The notes under the pieces were generated by a model, which had not been told where the DNA came from, searched no databases, and was given only the letters and a program-made list of their open reading frames with translations. A program made the position numbers and the translations under genes. A stretch of DNA of 64,000 nucleotides, from positions 9,618,501 to 9,682,500 of the forward strand of contig CM036618.1 of assembly GCA_020746105.1 (NCBI GenBank), given 5' to 3'. How positions within the stretch are numbered: position 1 is the first letter of the stretch; the number at the start of each line of letters is the position of its first letter. Positions 34,521 to 45,664 of this stretch are shown here, in pieces. The DNA comes from Trogon surrucura (lineage: Eukaryota; Chordata; Aves; Trogoniformes; Trogonidae).

Positions 34521-37500
34521 TCCACCCATTATTTTGGAAATAGGTACTTTATGTACATTGCTATGTGACTGACTTCCCTCCAAGTCTGAAGCCTTAATTT
34601 GAAAATGCCTGTGCAGAGGATTATCCATTCAGGTCAGGATTTATGGAGATCCTGTGGTGTGCCAATTTCTGTTAATTAGCGTGGGAGTCAGAAGCCAGAG
34701 AAAACCATAGGATCTGCTTGTCCAGCTGCTGGAGTAGAGTCTCCTTTACCTCGCATTGATGTTGAGCCTCTCCACTCTTGGGATACTCTGTTATTAACAA
34801 GTCACAAAAAGCTGATGCTTCCTCCATCATAGGGTGAAATATTGTGGAAATGATTCGTTTGACATATTTGCAGACCACTGAAAGAGATTTCTTGTGTAAC
34901 TGCCTGCTACCTTACAATGCTGGGGGAGAAGAGGTAAAAATGAGGTTATGGTTGGGCCAGAAACAATGAGGTTTTGAATGACAGCATCTACCTGATTCCC
35001 AGAACCAGTATTTAAGAGACCCAATGGGAAAAATACATTTTGCAAAGCAAAGGGGAAAAATATTTTATAGGCATTTGTGCATTGCCTAAGGTCTCAAAGG
35101 GAATAATTGACTGCTACAAATCGGAGAAGGAATGTATTTTTCAGACTATAGTTTAGAAGCAAAAGGGGGAAGACGAAATCACTTCTTCCACAGCTGAAAA
35201 CCAATACATTTTATGGATGATTCTCTGGAGTGTGGGGGGAAAAAAAAATTAAAAGAAACCACAGCAAAACCCCAGAAAAACCAAACAGGAAGCAAAGTAG
35301 ATGTAGTAGGAAAGTGCTGGTAGGCACAGTGGGAAAAGGCTTCATCCTGAACTGATCTATGAGGAGTCACCTGACCACACAGAGGTGATGGGCATGCTAG
35401 GCAGTAGTAGGTTAGGGCAAATCAAAGAGACCTTATTTATGGTCTGACACAGCTCAGCATAACACAGGAACTGCTCCACATCTCCTTACTTGAGATAGCC
35501 TCAGACATAAAATGGAAAGGAAGTTTGCTCAGCCTCATTCACTGTGGTTTTCTGTGTAGTGAGAATGTATGAGAAATTAAAGTATAATCCATGAAATGTG
35601 CAGTTATGAGGAGGATGCCATCCTTTGAAAGGGAAAATGAAAGGTAATTATGATGTTTCCCAAAAACCGTAGAGGTTCTGCAGCATCTCACGTACACTCC
35701 CTGAGTTCTGTGTTGCCATATCAATACCACTTCCAATCTGATTTCTAGCATGCCTTTGAGCTCCTTCCCTGTTAAAACCTGAACCATCCAACAACATTTT
35801 TGTGTGGAAGCTGAGTAACTGGCTGCTGCTCACTGTTGCTGCCCTCAAAAGGCCAAGAGGTGCGGTTAGGATCTCCTGATGGTCAGTCTTCCTTCACACA
35901 GTCAGTAATGTGCTCTTCAGCCAGGTCCTTTGATGGTGTTTCCTCACATACTCAGATTCAAATGAACTCACAGCAATTTGTCTCTACTGGTGGAAGTTAG
36001 CTCTTTCTTCCATCCACATGTAGAGGAAACTCTAAAACTTTCCTGTTCTAGTGCTGCCACTAGCAGCTTCATTGTTGGCAGGTGACATGAAAACTGCAGC
36101 TGTAGTCTGGGAAGATATTCCTTGCTAGCGTTAGTGGTAAAGCACTAAGTAACAATGGAAGCAATTGCTGCCATGTTATGATTTACACTCTTTGTATTTG
36201 ACTGTCTCTCCTGGTGTCACCTTGGTCTGTGAGCATGGGGGTGACCCCTTCATTGCAGATAGCCCTTGAGATGATGCCGAGACTTACTTAATCATCAGAT
36301 CTTTTCCTGCCACAGCAGCTGCTGCACTGCAGTCTTAATAAAACTGCTCCATAGTGATATATGTATGTCTAAGACATAATCAGGGCTCCTACTATGTGTA
36401 TTGTCATTGCCAGAGAGATTTCTTCACTAGAATATCCTTGTGATGGCTGGGATCATGCTCACCATTCATGGCACCTGTCAGTGATAATTCAGCAGCTCCT
36501 GTTGATGAAAAACAAGTTAGGTCCAAGTTAGTTAATAACAGGGTCAGTACAGCTGTAACAGAGTGAGCATGGTAGAATACTGAGGCCTGCGAAACTATTT
36601 CCAGAAAAAAGAAATCAGATTACTCAGTGACTGAGCAGGAATTAGATAGCTTGACATTGGTCGAGCACTGATCAGATACTAACAGCTAAAGTAACTTGCA
36701 CTCTCCCTATCTGCATTTACCACTAAATTAGCATTTATTATTGCTATAGCTCTTCATTTGACTCCTCCCATGTTCTGCAAGGCTTTTCAAATTTGAGCAG
36801 TACCTCAGTGGTTGTTGATGGTTATTCTCTGATAACTGTTAGTGTGTTTTCAAACCAGCTTAACCAGGAAGAAGAGACAATTGACTCAGAAGTGATGAAG
36901 CACAGAGCTGGATGGGAAAGTTGGTGTGGGAAAGCTTCATCAGTGTCACACCGTAGGTAAGGCAATACCTGGACCATGAAGACACTAAGCACTGGCACAG
37001 ATCCCTTCTTTACAGACTCTGGGATTTCAGGTCCTCCGCGTCTTCCCTAGCTAGCCCATTGCCATGTTGACTTCAGAGATCTTGAAATGCTATCCCTCAC
37101 TTTCTATACACCTTATCAGGTGGGAACATGTTTTTGACTCAGTGATGTGCATGCAACCCAGGAGATAGTTGGGACTTCTTTCATGGTCTGGACTGAGTCA
37201 CTCCTTTTGCTGATACTGCTTCTGCTGCTGCTTGTAAAAGGGAAGACCATCTCATAATCATTCTTGAAAAAGTGCACCAAATACAACAAAGCATCCTTTC
37301 TCCTCCTCACACCCACTGACTGCCTGTACTTACTAGATTTAATGAGACTTAATATTTCTGCCACTAACCCTTGTAGAACACAATAGAGTAAAGCAGCATC
37401 ATGCTATCTAAGCACGATGTGAACAGAACACATTTATTTATGTCTGTTCATTAATTAGACTGCTGTAATGCAACCAGTTTCTCCTACAGTTTTTGAATAA

Positions 37501-37929
37501 CAGTAGCAAGGGTTTTTATTCAGCTAACAATGATTTAAGGGCTTGTAGAATGGCATAGAGTAAAGTTTCTGATGATAAACCTGTCTGCCTTCTTTGGTGA
37601 CTTGGGTTTCTGGACACGCAGAAATAGAAGAAGCTCAGTGGAGAAATAAGCTTGAATTGTTTGGGTCTTGACTGTAAACAAGGGGCTGGGAGGTTGTTCT
37701 GCCTGTCTTGGTGTGCCTGTATCGTTCTTTCTGGTGCCTATTGGATAGTGAAATCAAAGCAAAATTTCAGCAGTTCAGAGAACAGAGAATGTATATAAAA
37801 AGGAGATCGGCAGAAGAGCTGTTAACATTTCTTTACGTATTTGAAGGCCAAAAATGGTCTTGGTCTGACTTCTTATATATTACGTTTCAGCTAAGTCTTT
37901 CATCATTAAATCCAGGAACTACCAGAGTA
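34521..37929. other. Unique non-coding stretch, nothing recognised
   Basis: Mixed sequence, slightly GC-richer than its neighbours at 35.8-36.5 kb. Open frames are at most about 80 codons and lack any family signature. Confidence 0.5.
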
Positions 37930-38120
37930 AACCACCTTTCAAAACGTATTTTTCAGAAAGAAAACAAGAGATGTAAATCTGGTGCCCTTTGTAGTCTCTT
38001 CCAATGGTTAATCACACTCATTGTGCATTTTTTTTTCAGTTTCTCATTTGAATTTGTCTGGGTTTAACTCACATCCACTAGTTCCTGTTATGACTTTCTC
38101 TGGTAGACTGGTTTAATTTT
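37930..38120 (-). mobile_element. Ancient CR1/L3-like fossil
   Basis: AACAAGAGATGTAAATCTGG, CTCTTCCAATGGTTAATCAC, ACTCATTGTGCAT, GAATTTGTCTGGGTTTAAC and TGACTTTCTCTGGTAGACTG follow the reverse-complement order of the old CR1/L3 ORF2 end. It covers a partly overlapping but more 5' part of the consensus than the fossil at 34.3 kb, so it is a second copy. Confidence 0.75.
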
Positions 38121-38198
38121 ACTTCCCACTCCCTGTTCCTTTCAGATTTATTGGCCAAGATCTTCTAAAAACTGAATAAAAGAGACAACAGTCTGCAC

Positions 38199-38785
38199 AG
38201 AGAGAGAGATGGAAAGAAAAAGACAGAAAGAAATGCAGAAAGACAGAAAGAAAAAAAGAAAGAAAGAGAGAAAGAGAGAGAAAAAGAAAGACAGAGAGAG
38301 AGAGAGAGAAGGAGAGAAAGAAAGAGCAAAAGAGAGAAAGAGAAAGAGAGAGAGAGAGAAAGAGAGAAAGAAAGAGAGAAAGAGAGAAAGAAAGAAAGAG
38401 AGAAAGAGAGAGAGAGACAGAAAGAGAAAGAGAGAAAGAGAGAAAAAAGAGAGAGAAAGAGAAAGAGAGATAAAAAGAGAAAAAGAGAGAAGAGAGAGAG
38501 AAAAGAGAGAAAGAAGGAAAGAGAAAGAGAAAGAAGAGAGAAAGAAAGAAAAACAAAAGACAGAAAGAAAGAAAGAAAGACAGAAAAGAAAGAAAGAGAA
38601 AGAAAGAAAAGAAAAAAGAGAAAGAAAGAAGAAAGAAAGAAAGAAAGAAAGAAAAGAAAGAAAGAAAGAAGAAAGAAAGAAAGAAAGAAGAAAGAAAGAA
38701 AGAAAGAAGAAAGAAAGAAAGAAAGAAAGAAAGAAGAAAGAAGAAAGAAAGAAAGAAAGAAGAAGAAAGAAAGAAAGAAAAAGAC
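38199..38785 (+). repeat. Polypurine tract, (GA)n grading into (GAAA)n, about 590 bp
   Basis: The plus strand is almost pure purine, with only scattered C (in GACAG) and T (38210, 38471 and similar). The 5' half is mostly GAGA/GAAAGAGA and the 3' half is mostly GAAA, GAAAGAA and GAAGAAA. Long frames across it (207 codons on plus, up to 235 on minus) are rich in Lys/Arg/Glu or Phe/Leu/Ser and are repeat artefacts. Long purine tracts with mirror symmetry can form triplex (H-) DNA; that is general knowledge, not shown here. It runs directly into a CR1 breakpoint. Confidence 0.97.
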
Positions 38786-39258
38786 AGACAAGGAACTGCT
38801 GTAAAGAGTCCAGCACAGAGCCACAAAGATGATTCCTGCTTATGAGGAAAGACTGAAGGAGCTGGGTCGCTTTAGCTTGGAGAAGAGGAGGCTGAGGGGT
38901 GACCTCATTAATGTTTATAAATATGTCAAAGGGAACTGTCAGGAGGATGGAGCCAGGCTCTTTTCAGGAACGTCCAATGATAGGACAAGGGGCAATGGAT
39001 ACAAACTGGAACATAGGAAGTTCCAGAAGAACAATAGGAATAACTTTTTCCCTGTAAGGGTGACAGAGCCCTGGCACAGGCTGCCCAGGGAGGTTGTGGA
39101 GTCTCCTTCTCTGGAGACATTCAAAGCCCACCTGGACATGTTCTTGTGTGACCTACTGTAGGTGATCCTGCTCTGGTAGGGGGGCTGGACTAGACGATCT
39201 TTTGAGATCCCTTCCAACCCCTGATATTCTGTGATTCTGTGATTCTGCGATTCTGTGA
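38786..39258 (+). mobile_element. CR1 LINE, 5'-truncated, abutting the polypurine tract
   Basis: It begins near AAGGAACTGCTGTAAAGAG, equivalent to the ORF2 segment coding DRELLERVQ at about 5485 of the 3.9 kb copy. It runs through the ORF2 C-terminus ([20 protein letters not shown]) to the 3' UTR and four ATTCTGTG-type units. About 20 bases coding for MVKGVEHLP are missing after the AAAGATGAT at 38825. The remaining frame is open for 110 codons (38829-39161), so this copy is fairly young. Confidence 0.93.
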
Positions 39259-42200
39259 AAATGAGCACTCTTCATCTTTCCTGATAGGCAATTCATTGAA
39301 CTGTCACGATAGCATTCAAGGCAGTCAAACACAAAGAGTTAATGTCATGAGTCAAGATTAACAATGCTGTAGAAAGACTGATAATAATATGTCACATCTG
39401 TTACTTATTATATGTCCTTGGAGTGCCCATTTTAAGGAAGCTCAGGATGATTGGCTTCTAGACACTCATAAGGTAAAAGTAAAAAAGAAAAATATGATAA
39501 TTATAAAGATATATGAGATTAACTCATTATATCCTTGCATTCATAAACATTTTTCAAAATCTCAGATTTTTTCTAAGAGCCAAGAATTTTTAAAAACATG
39601 ACTTCATGCAGGGCAGATTATAAAGAATTCATGAAGTTTTGAACACAACTGTCCGACACTACTCCTGGGTCATGTTCGCTGCCCCACTTACCCCTCATCA
39701 AATAGGTTTCCTTAACATGATGTGTTTTCTGTTTGTAACAGGACTCAGGATACCTCATGGAACAGAACCATAGTGTCAAATCTTGTCTCCAACTCTGTGA
39801 CTTTAAATATCTCTTCTTGATCTCTGAAATGCAGGTAGTGGTGGAAGGGAACACTGGAGAAGGACCCTCCAATAGATCTGTCTGTAATGATTTTACTTGT
39901 TCAGGTACTGGAAGAGACTGTGAAATAAGCTGTGTGCTTTGCTGCTGTCATGTACATAAGCAACCATATGTACTTGAAAAAAAGAGTCCAATGACAATGG
40001 CTCTGTTATCTTTGAAAGCCTTTAATGAGCTCCATATGTCTTGCAATCTGCAGCACAAATTCGAGGCACAAATTAAAATGTGTCTCTTTTTCTCAAGGAC
40101 TCATTGGCTTATTACTATGGACCATGTTCTGAACGTTGTTAGGACACCGGGAGGTGGATTTCTCTGGATAGAGTGACTGCTTCCTGATCTGCATCCCGTA
40201 GCAAGCCAAGGTTTGAAGAGATAGGTAACAACTTTTATTAAATCAGCTATTGGAAAATGACTATTTTTTTCCCTGCCTGTATTAGTTGGCTTAACAAGGC
40301 CTCTCTCTGCAAAACTTTCTAGTCTTATATTTTCAGTTCACTATGGTTTCACTAATAAGGGTCTGCATGGAAAGAGCTCGGAAGATCACATTAAGTCACT
40401 CTTATAATGGTGTAAACATCTAGTGTTGCATAAAAGTAGACCAATGGTGTCATTCCTAAAGATAGGTTTAGACCAATTACTATTTTCTCTATGTATTTTT
40501 GCAAGATGTTGCATACAGAGCCAAACTTTGTTTCCTGAGCTCATTTAAAATCACAAGGTGGAATCCTATTTTGCATATCTTACAGCACTGTCATGAGTAG
40601 CCACAAGCTGTGCATGATTGCTTGCTTAGAGTAAGTTATTTCAGCACTGTAACAATCTACCTGGAATTTGATGCAATATAGTCTTCTATACTGATAGAAA
40701 ATGTTTAGGTTTGCTCCAACCACCTTGGATCACAGCATTCTTCAAGTTTTGGGAATATTAGAGGTTCCTCACAAGAGGAGACTTTGATGAATTCAGTGAT
40801 GCATTAAAGATTGACTAATGTGTTGCTCAGAAAATTTCCTTTAGCTCTGCAGCTGAGAAGTGATGAAAAAGAATAATAAAGCTCTCTTTGGGATGCTATG
40901 TCCTCACAACACTGCCATGTTTAAGGTTCTTCATCATCGTGGCTTAACGGAAGACACAAACAATGTAGAGTTAGCCAAGGATGCCCATCAGTTCAGAAGA
41001 ATCTTTGGTTCCTTCAAGAACAAAAAAGGCTACAGATGTTTGAGCAACTGGCTTCCTTGAAGTGATAGCAGCAGCAAATTTGTTCCAGTGTTTTTCTCAG
41101 AAGACAAACTGATGATATTTTACTTGGGCATTTAACTTCAGTCAAAGGCTAAGTGACCTCTCCGCCTTCTTGTCGATAGGGTGAAATAACCTCAGTTTGC
41201 TTTATAATAGAAATTGCCTTGAGATTATCTAATGAAGGTATTATTACCATTATTATGAAGTGAATGAGAAAAGGGTTTGGATAATTGGCAGAGGAGAAAA
41301 TGAAAATGGTGAACAGTTACAACTCAGAGCCCCCTTGGCAACAGATACCTTCTTAAGTGTATCTGAAACAGGCAGCTCCCTTGATCAGCACAGACCTCAC
41401 TGCTGGAGAGGCAGCTTCCTCTAGAAGTATAATTGTGAATTTGAATGCACAGGAACTGAGAAACAGAAATAACAAGGTTCTTGATTTCCACCCCTTGTGC
41501 TGACTAAATATGCATTTACTGCTAATTAACTTAGAGGTATAGAACACATTCCCCAGCAGAAATTTGTCTCGTACTATTTGTTAGGCTGAATAGTAAAGAA
41601 GCAACCTTTCCTGTTTGCATTATCATAATCCTTGTTTTATTGTGTTGGGTTTTTCTTATTTTTTTAAACACTTGATTTTACTGCTAGAAAATATGTTCAA
41701 TTTCTCTAAGAAGGGAATATCTTTATTCTGTTCCACTGAAACACAGAAGTAAAAGGTGGAGCAAATATTTTAGGGTAAATTCTTAAAGCAGCCTCAGGCC
41801 ATTCCACTCTCAGGAGTGGTGTAACTGCACCAAGTAGGGAGAGCCTTTCAGTGCTGCCCTGCCTGGGGAGGGCCATGTGGGATGTGAGATCAACTATCGC
41901 CCCAGAATGCTGAGCCTGGGTCCCTGCTGCCACTCCTGATGTTGTTCTTCCTCCAGGGAGACTCCAGGAGTGAAACTGTGAGTGCACACTCAGTGGTTTT
42001 TTGCTTTCCTATTTTTTTAAAAATTCTTATTTTATTTTCTTTTCATTTTAAATACAGGACTGAAGTGCCTTTGTTTTTTGGCCATAGAATATTCCATCTG
42101 GCCTCTGGCTGCTGTGCCAGGAGGTCATAGAACTCCTATATGTTCTACATCATGTCAGTCAACCTGGCGCAGGTCTCTCCAGCACCATCCCAAGGCATCT

Positions 42201-42583
42201 AAGAGGGAACCACAGGTGCTTGTTTAGACAACTGAGTTTCTTTCCTTGAGTGTTTCTCTGGCATTGTGCATTTATTCTCCCCAAATTCTCCTGTTACTTC
42301 TCTCTTTTCTATAGGAAATCTCCATATTTCTTCTTATAAGAAAATATATGTTTTTATTCTTGGTAGTGTTATTTCTTATAAATAGGAGATGGAGAGGAAC
42401 CTAATATGCAAAACAATTATACATTCCTTTACTACTCCTTCACTTGTGTTATTCTGATATTTGATATTCAGAGAGTCTTTGTTGTCCAAACTTACATGTT
42501 ATCATGCTCCCAGCTGAAGTATTGAAATGAAGGACAGTAAATTTTGACTGTTGTAATGAGATAGGAATCACGATCAAATGTGT
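39259..42583. other. Unique non-coding stretch, nothing recognised
   Basis: AT-rich. A 139-codon frame at 39757-40176 is Cys-rich in the middle, but I recognise no family, and it lacks neighbouring exons or a clear start context. T-rich patches lie near 41650-41670 and 42010-42045. Confidence 0.45.
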
Positions 42584-42775
42584 GGGGACCGGTTTAGCTC
42601 ATTCAGCTGAGCGTGGTGCTGAAACACCAAAGGTTGTGGGTTCGATTCCTGTTCGGTCCCCATATGTTGCCTGATCTAGTTGAGAGGCGTCCCTGCTCAT
42701 GACAGGGAAGTTGGATTAAATGATCTCTAAGGTCCCTTCCAACCTAGACCATTCTATGATTCTATGATTCTATGA
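42584..42775 (+). mobile_element. Full-length tRNA-Ile/CR1-tailed SINE (TguSINE1-like)
   Basis: This SINE is transcribed by RNA polymerase III and moved by CR1 reverse transcriptase. The head (42584-42662) is tRNA-like. The acceptor strands GGGGACC (42584-42590) and GGTCCCC (42655-42661) pair perfectly. There is an A box (TAGCTCATTCAGCTGA, 42595-42610) and a perfect B box (GGTTCGATTCC, 42639-42649). GAGCGTGGTGCT recalls tRNA-Ile, but the anticodon loop is one base short, so it is not a working tRNA. The body GTTGCCTGATCTAGTTGAGAG leads to a CR1 3' tail and three ATTCTATG units. This architecture is known from the passerine TguSINE1 family, whose tail comes from CR1-X. No clear target-site duplication is seen. 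Confidence 0.92.
42595..42649 (+). promoter_or_regulatory. Internal Pol III promoter of the SINE (A and B boxes)
   Basis: The A box lies at 42595-42610 and the B box GGTTCGATTCC at 42639-42649, spaced as in tRNA genes. The B box matches the consensus exactly. The A box has a small insertion relative to the usual TRGCNNAGYNGG. Whether it still fires is unknown. Confidence 0.8.
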
Positions 42776-44895
42776 CTGAGGTGCTGCATGGTAGCTGCTG
42801 AAACGACTGTTAGGGAAGGCAATTTTCTTCTTGATGTCCCTTTTCTCTGTTCCTACTCATTTATATAGATTGTAAGTTCTTAGCATGTTCCTGTGAGTCT
42901 ACACAATGCCTTATACAACATCGCTTCAGTCTCAGTTGGAGCCTGTAGAGCCACTTGTCAGAATATATAATAAATACTTACAAACAAATGATAATAAATT
43001 CTAATAGCAGTTAGTGGCACACGAGGATATCACAGAGGCACTGATTGTTCTTTCATTACACCGAGAAACAGAAACATTCAGGCAATCAGCACAGTGAGTT
43101 CAAGGCCTGGCCATCAGCACTAATAATGTCACTTGTTGCCAAATCTAAGCAGAAACCTACCAAGGGAGGAAAGGGTAAATAACTACAACCCACCTCTAAA
43201 GCAACCCAGCATGACTCAACCCAGATCATTTTTCAATGTGAAAATTTCAGGTTTTGTTTTTGTTTCTTTTTTCTTTTTTTTTTTTTTTCCCTGAGAATAA
43301 ACCACCATTAAAACAAACCACAAATGCCGCAACCCTCATGGCTCTCATTTGCCTCCTGCAGTCTGATCACAGAAATAAAGTACAAGAGCATGAAACAGCT
43401 TTCCAGTCAAGCTGAAAGAGGAGGAGCTGACAAGCCAGGGAAATGTTCTTCTGTAACCTTGAACTTACATTCACTTCCCTCTGAAGACACAATGTCTCAA
43501 GGCAGACAGGGGTGGAGGTGAAGCACTTCACAACATCAATACCATGTTATAAATACCTCAGAATGGTGGTAGCCTGAAGGTTTTGTGGGCTCCATGGAAT
43601 TTAAAATCAACCTACCACAGAGCATTTCCTTTTTACATGGGAAAAAAAACCAAAAAAACCAAGTTCATCTTGTTGCAATTATAAATCTTTGGAAAAAGAG
43701 GTCTAAACAAAGGAATAACTCCTGTTCAGTGATTCAGTGCTTCAGCTGATGGAGAGCTGAGCCAATAATCTGGGTGATACTCTAGAGGACTAAGGTAGGG
43801 CTGAGAAGCTATACTCAATTCCTGGCACATCCACAAACCGTATAATACTGGAGAAGTCAGTCTGATTTGTTCCTCAGTATATCCTTTCTGAAATGGACAC
43901 ATCCCTTTCATACTTTACAACATAGCTGTGGAAACAGAAATCTTTGAAGTCTGTTAAAAAATTATTTGCAGAGGCAGTAGGACTTCTCACTGGTCATGAC
44001 ACTCAGACATCCAAGCAGTTATTAGATGGATGAAAATGAGATATGGCCCCTAAACTTTTTCTCTCCATCGTTAACGTGCTCTATACTGTTCAACACATGA
44101 TAAAGTGCCTGGAAAACCAGGATAATTCTGGAAATCTTGTGAAGACCCTATGTGTGAAAGTGAATAATCATCCTGTGAGAGGTTGAGTCTCTTTGTATTT
44201 TTGTCATCAGCTTTTCTTGGAAACATACTGAGAGAAAAAGCATTAAAAAAAAAACCCCAAACCAATAAATACATAAATCCTCAAACTCACTGTGAGTAAA
44301 GGGACTGGAGAGAAGAACAGATAGGCTTCATGAGAGCTCAGAAAACATAGACATGGGTGAGCACTGTAGAAAGGCAGGGGCATAGAAAACAATACGGAAG
44401 ACATTCCTATCTCTGGTGATGTGAAGGGGCAGACAGGCTCCTGCAGCTCTGCTGCTTGATTTCGTTGCTGCTGGTATACACAGGGTCATGAAAAGACAAA
44501 GCCATGTCCCAGCAGGGTTAGGAATTGAAGTCCAAGGGGAGAATGAAGAAGGAAGAGGTGTAATTGAATGCACCAGGAAAAAGACAGTGAAGTAAAAATC
44601 TCTCTACACTCTATCCAGCGGTGGAGTTTATTATTGCTTTTATCTCAGGGAAGAGCAATGAGGATTAGAAGGCTTGCTGGAGAAGACTGAAAAAAGACAG
44701 AGTAAACATTCTGGAGACAAGTTGAGTGTGGGAATGACATGCTAAATCCTAGAAGCAGCAGTGGAAAATAGAGAAATAACATGTTAGAAATAAAAAGGCT
44801 ATTAAACATGATATAGTCAAACCTTCGAAGAACAAGACAGAAACACTGAAGGAGGTAGGATCTTATTTTAAGAAAAGAGGAATAGTACTCTGTGC
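42776..44895. other. Unique non-coding stretch, nothing recognised
   Basis: Mixed sequence with a T-rich run at about 43254-43290 and an A-rich run at 44245-44255. A faint resemblance to CR1 ORF2 near 44650-44690 is too weak to annotate. Confidence 0.5.
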
Positions 44896-44937
44896 GTACT
44901 TACTCTGTGGTACTTACTCTGTGATACTTATTCTGTG
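44896..44937 (+). repeat. 14-bp minisatellite, three units
   Basis: GTACTTACTCTGTG occurs twice in tandem (44896-44909, 44910-44923), followed by the variant ATACTTATTCTGTG (44924-44937). A shortened copy precedes it at 44884. The last unit ends in ATTCTGTG, the CR1 tail octamer, and the array stops exactly where the next CR1 begins. Confidence 0.9.
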
Positions 44938-45664
44938 GGGATGAATAACACCAGACACCAGTACAGATTAGGGATCATTCTGCTGGAAAACATCCCCATG
45001 GAGAATGATTTTGGAGTCCTAGTGAACAGTAAATTATCCATAGGACAGCAATGTGTCCTTGAAGCCAAGGAGTCAAATGGTATCCAGGGGTGCATTAGAA
45101 AAGTCCAGCAGGCCTAGAGAGGTTCTCCTCCCCTTCTACTCTGCACTGGTGAGACCAGACCTGGAATACTGTATTCAGTTTTGGATCACCCAATTCTGGA
45201 GAGGCAAGGATCTACTGGAGAGAGTCCAGTGGAGAGCTCCAAGGATGATTAAGGGACCTGAATATGTCTCCTCTTAAGAAAGACTGAGACAACTGGGGCT
45301 GTTTAGTCTTGAGAAAAGAAGGCTGAGAGGGGATCTTATTAATATGCATAGATTTCTGAGAGGTGGGTGTCAAGAGGAAGGGGCCAGTCTCTTTTCGGTG
45401 GTGACCGGTAATAGGACAAGGAATAAAGGGTGTAAGCTATAACATCCTCATATAACATCCTCAACATGAGGAGGAACTTCTTTACTGGGAGGGTGAGAGA
45501 GCACTGGAACAGGCTGCCCAGAGAGGTTGTGGAGTGTCCTTCTCTGGAGACTTTCAAAATTTGTTTGGACTCGTTCCTGTGTGGCTGCCCTAGGGGATCC
45601 TGCTCTGGCAGGAAGGTTGATCTCCATTCCAACTCCTAACATTCTGTGATTCTGTGATTCTGTG
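44938..45664 (+). mobile_element. CR1 LINE, 5'-truncated and decayed
   Basis: It starts at the ORF2 segment that codes [10 protein letters not shown] in the 3.9 kb copy (here GAATAACACCAGACACCAGT). It continues through the [15 protein letters not shown] and LEYC blocks with a frameshift near 45105, then the ORF2 C-terminus and a 3' UTR ending in three ATTCTGTG units. Near 45438-45463 the sequence TATAACATCCTCA is duplicated in tandem. No intact frame remains. Confidence 0.92.

Noticed and set aside
38119-38832. Long open frames on both strands (207-235 codons) rich in Lys/Arg/Glu or Phe/Leu/Ser
   Set aside because: They are translations of the polypurine tract. A GA/GAAA repeat has no stops in several frames, so length means nothing.
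39757-40176. 139-codon Cys-rich frame
   Set aside because: Cys spacing fits no family I know, and it sits alone in AT-rich DNA.
42584-42662. A functional tRNA-Ile gene
   Set aside because: The anticodon loop is one base short, the A box is altered, and the sequence continues without a break into a CR1-type SINE tail.
44650-44690. Extra CR1 ORF2 fragment upstream of the 44.9 kb copy
   Set aside because: The resemblance is limited to a few scattered words and cannot be told from chance.
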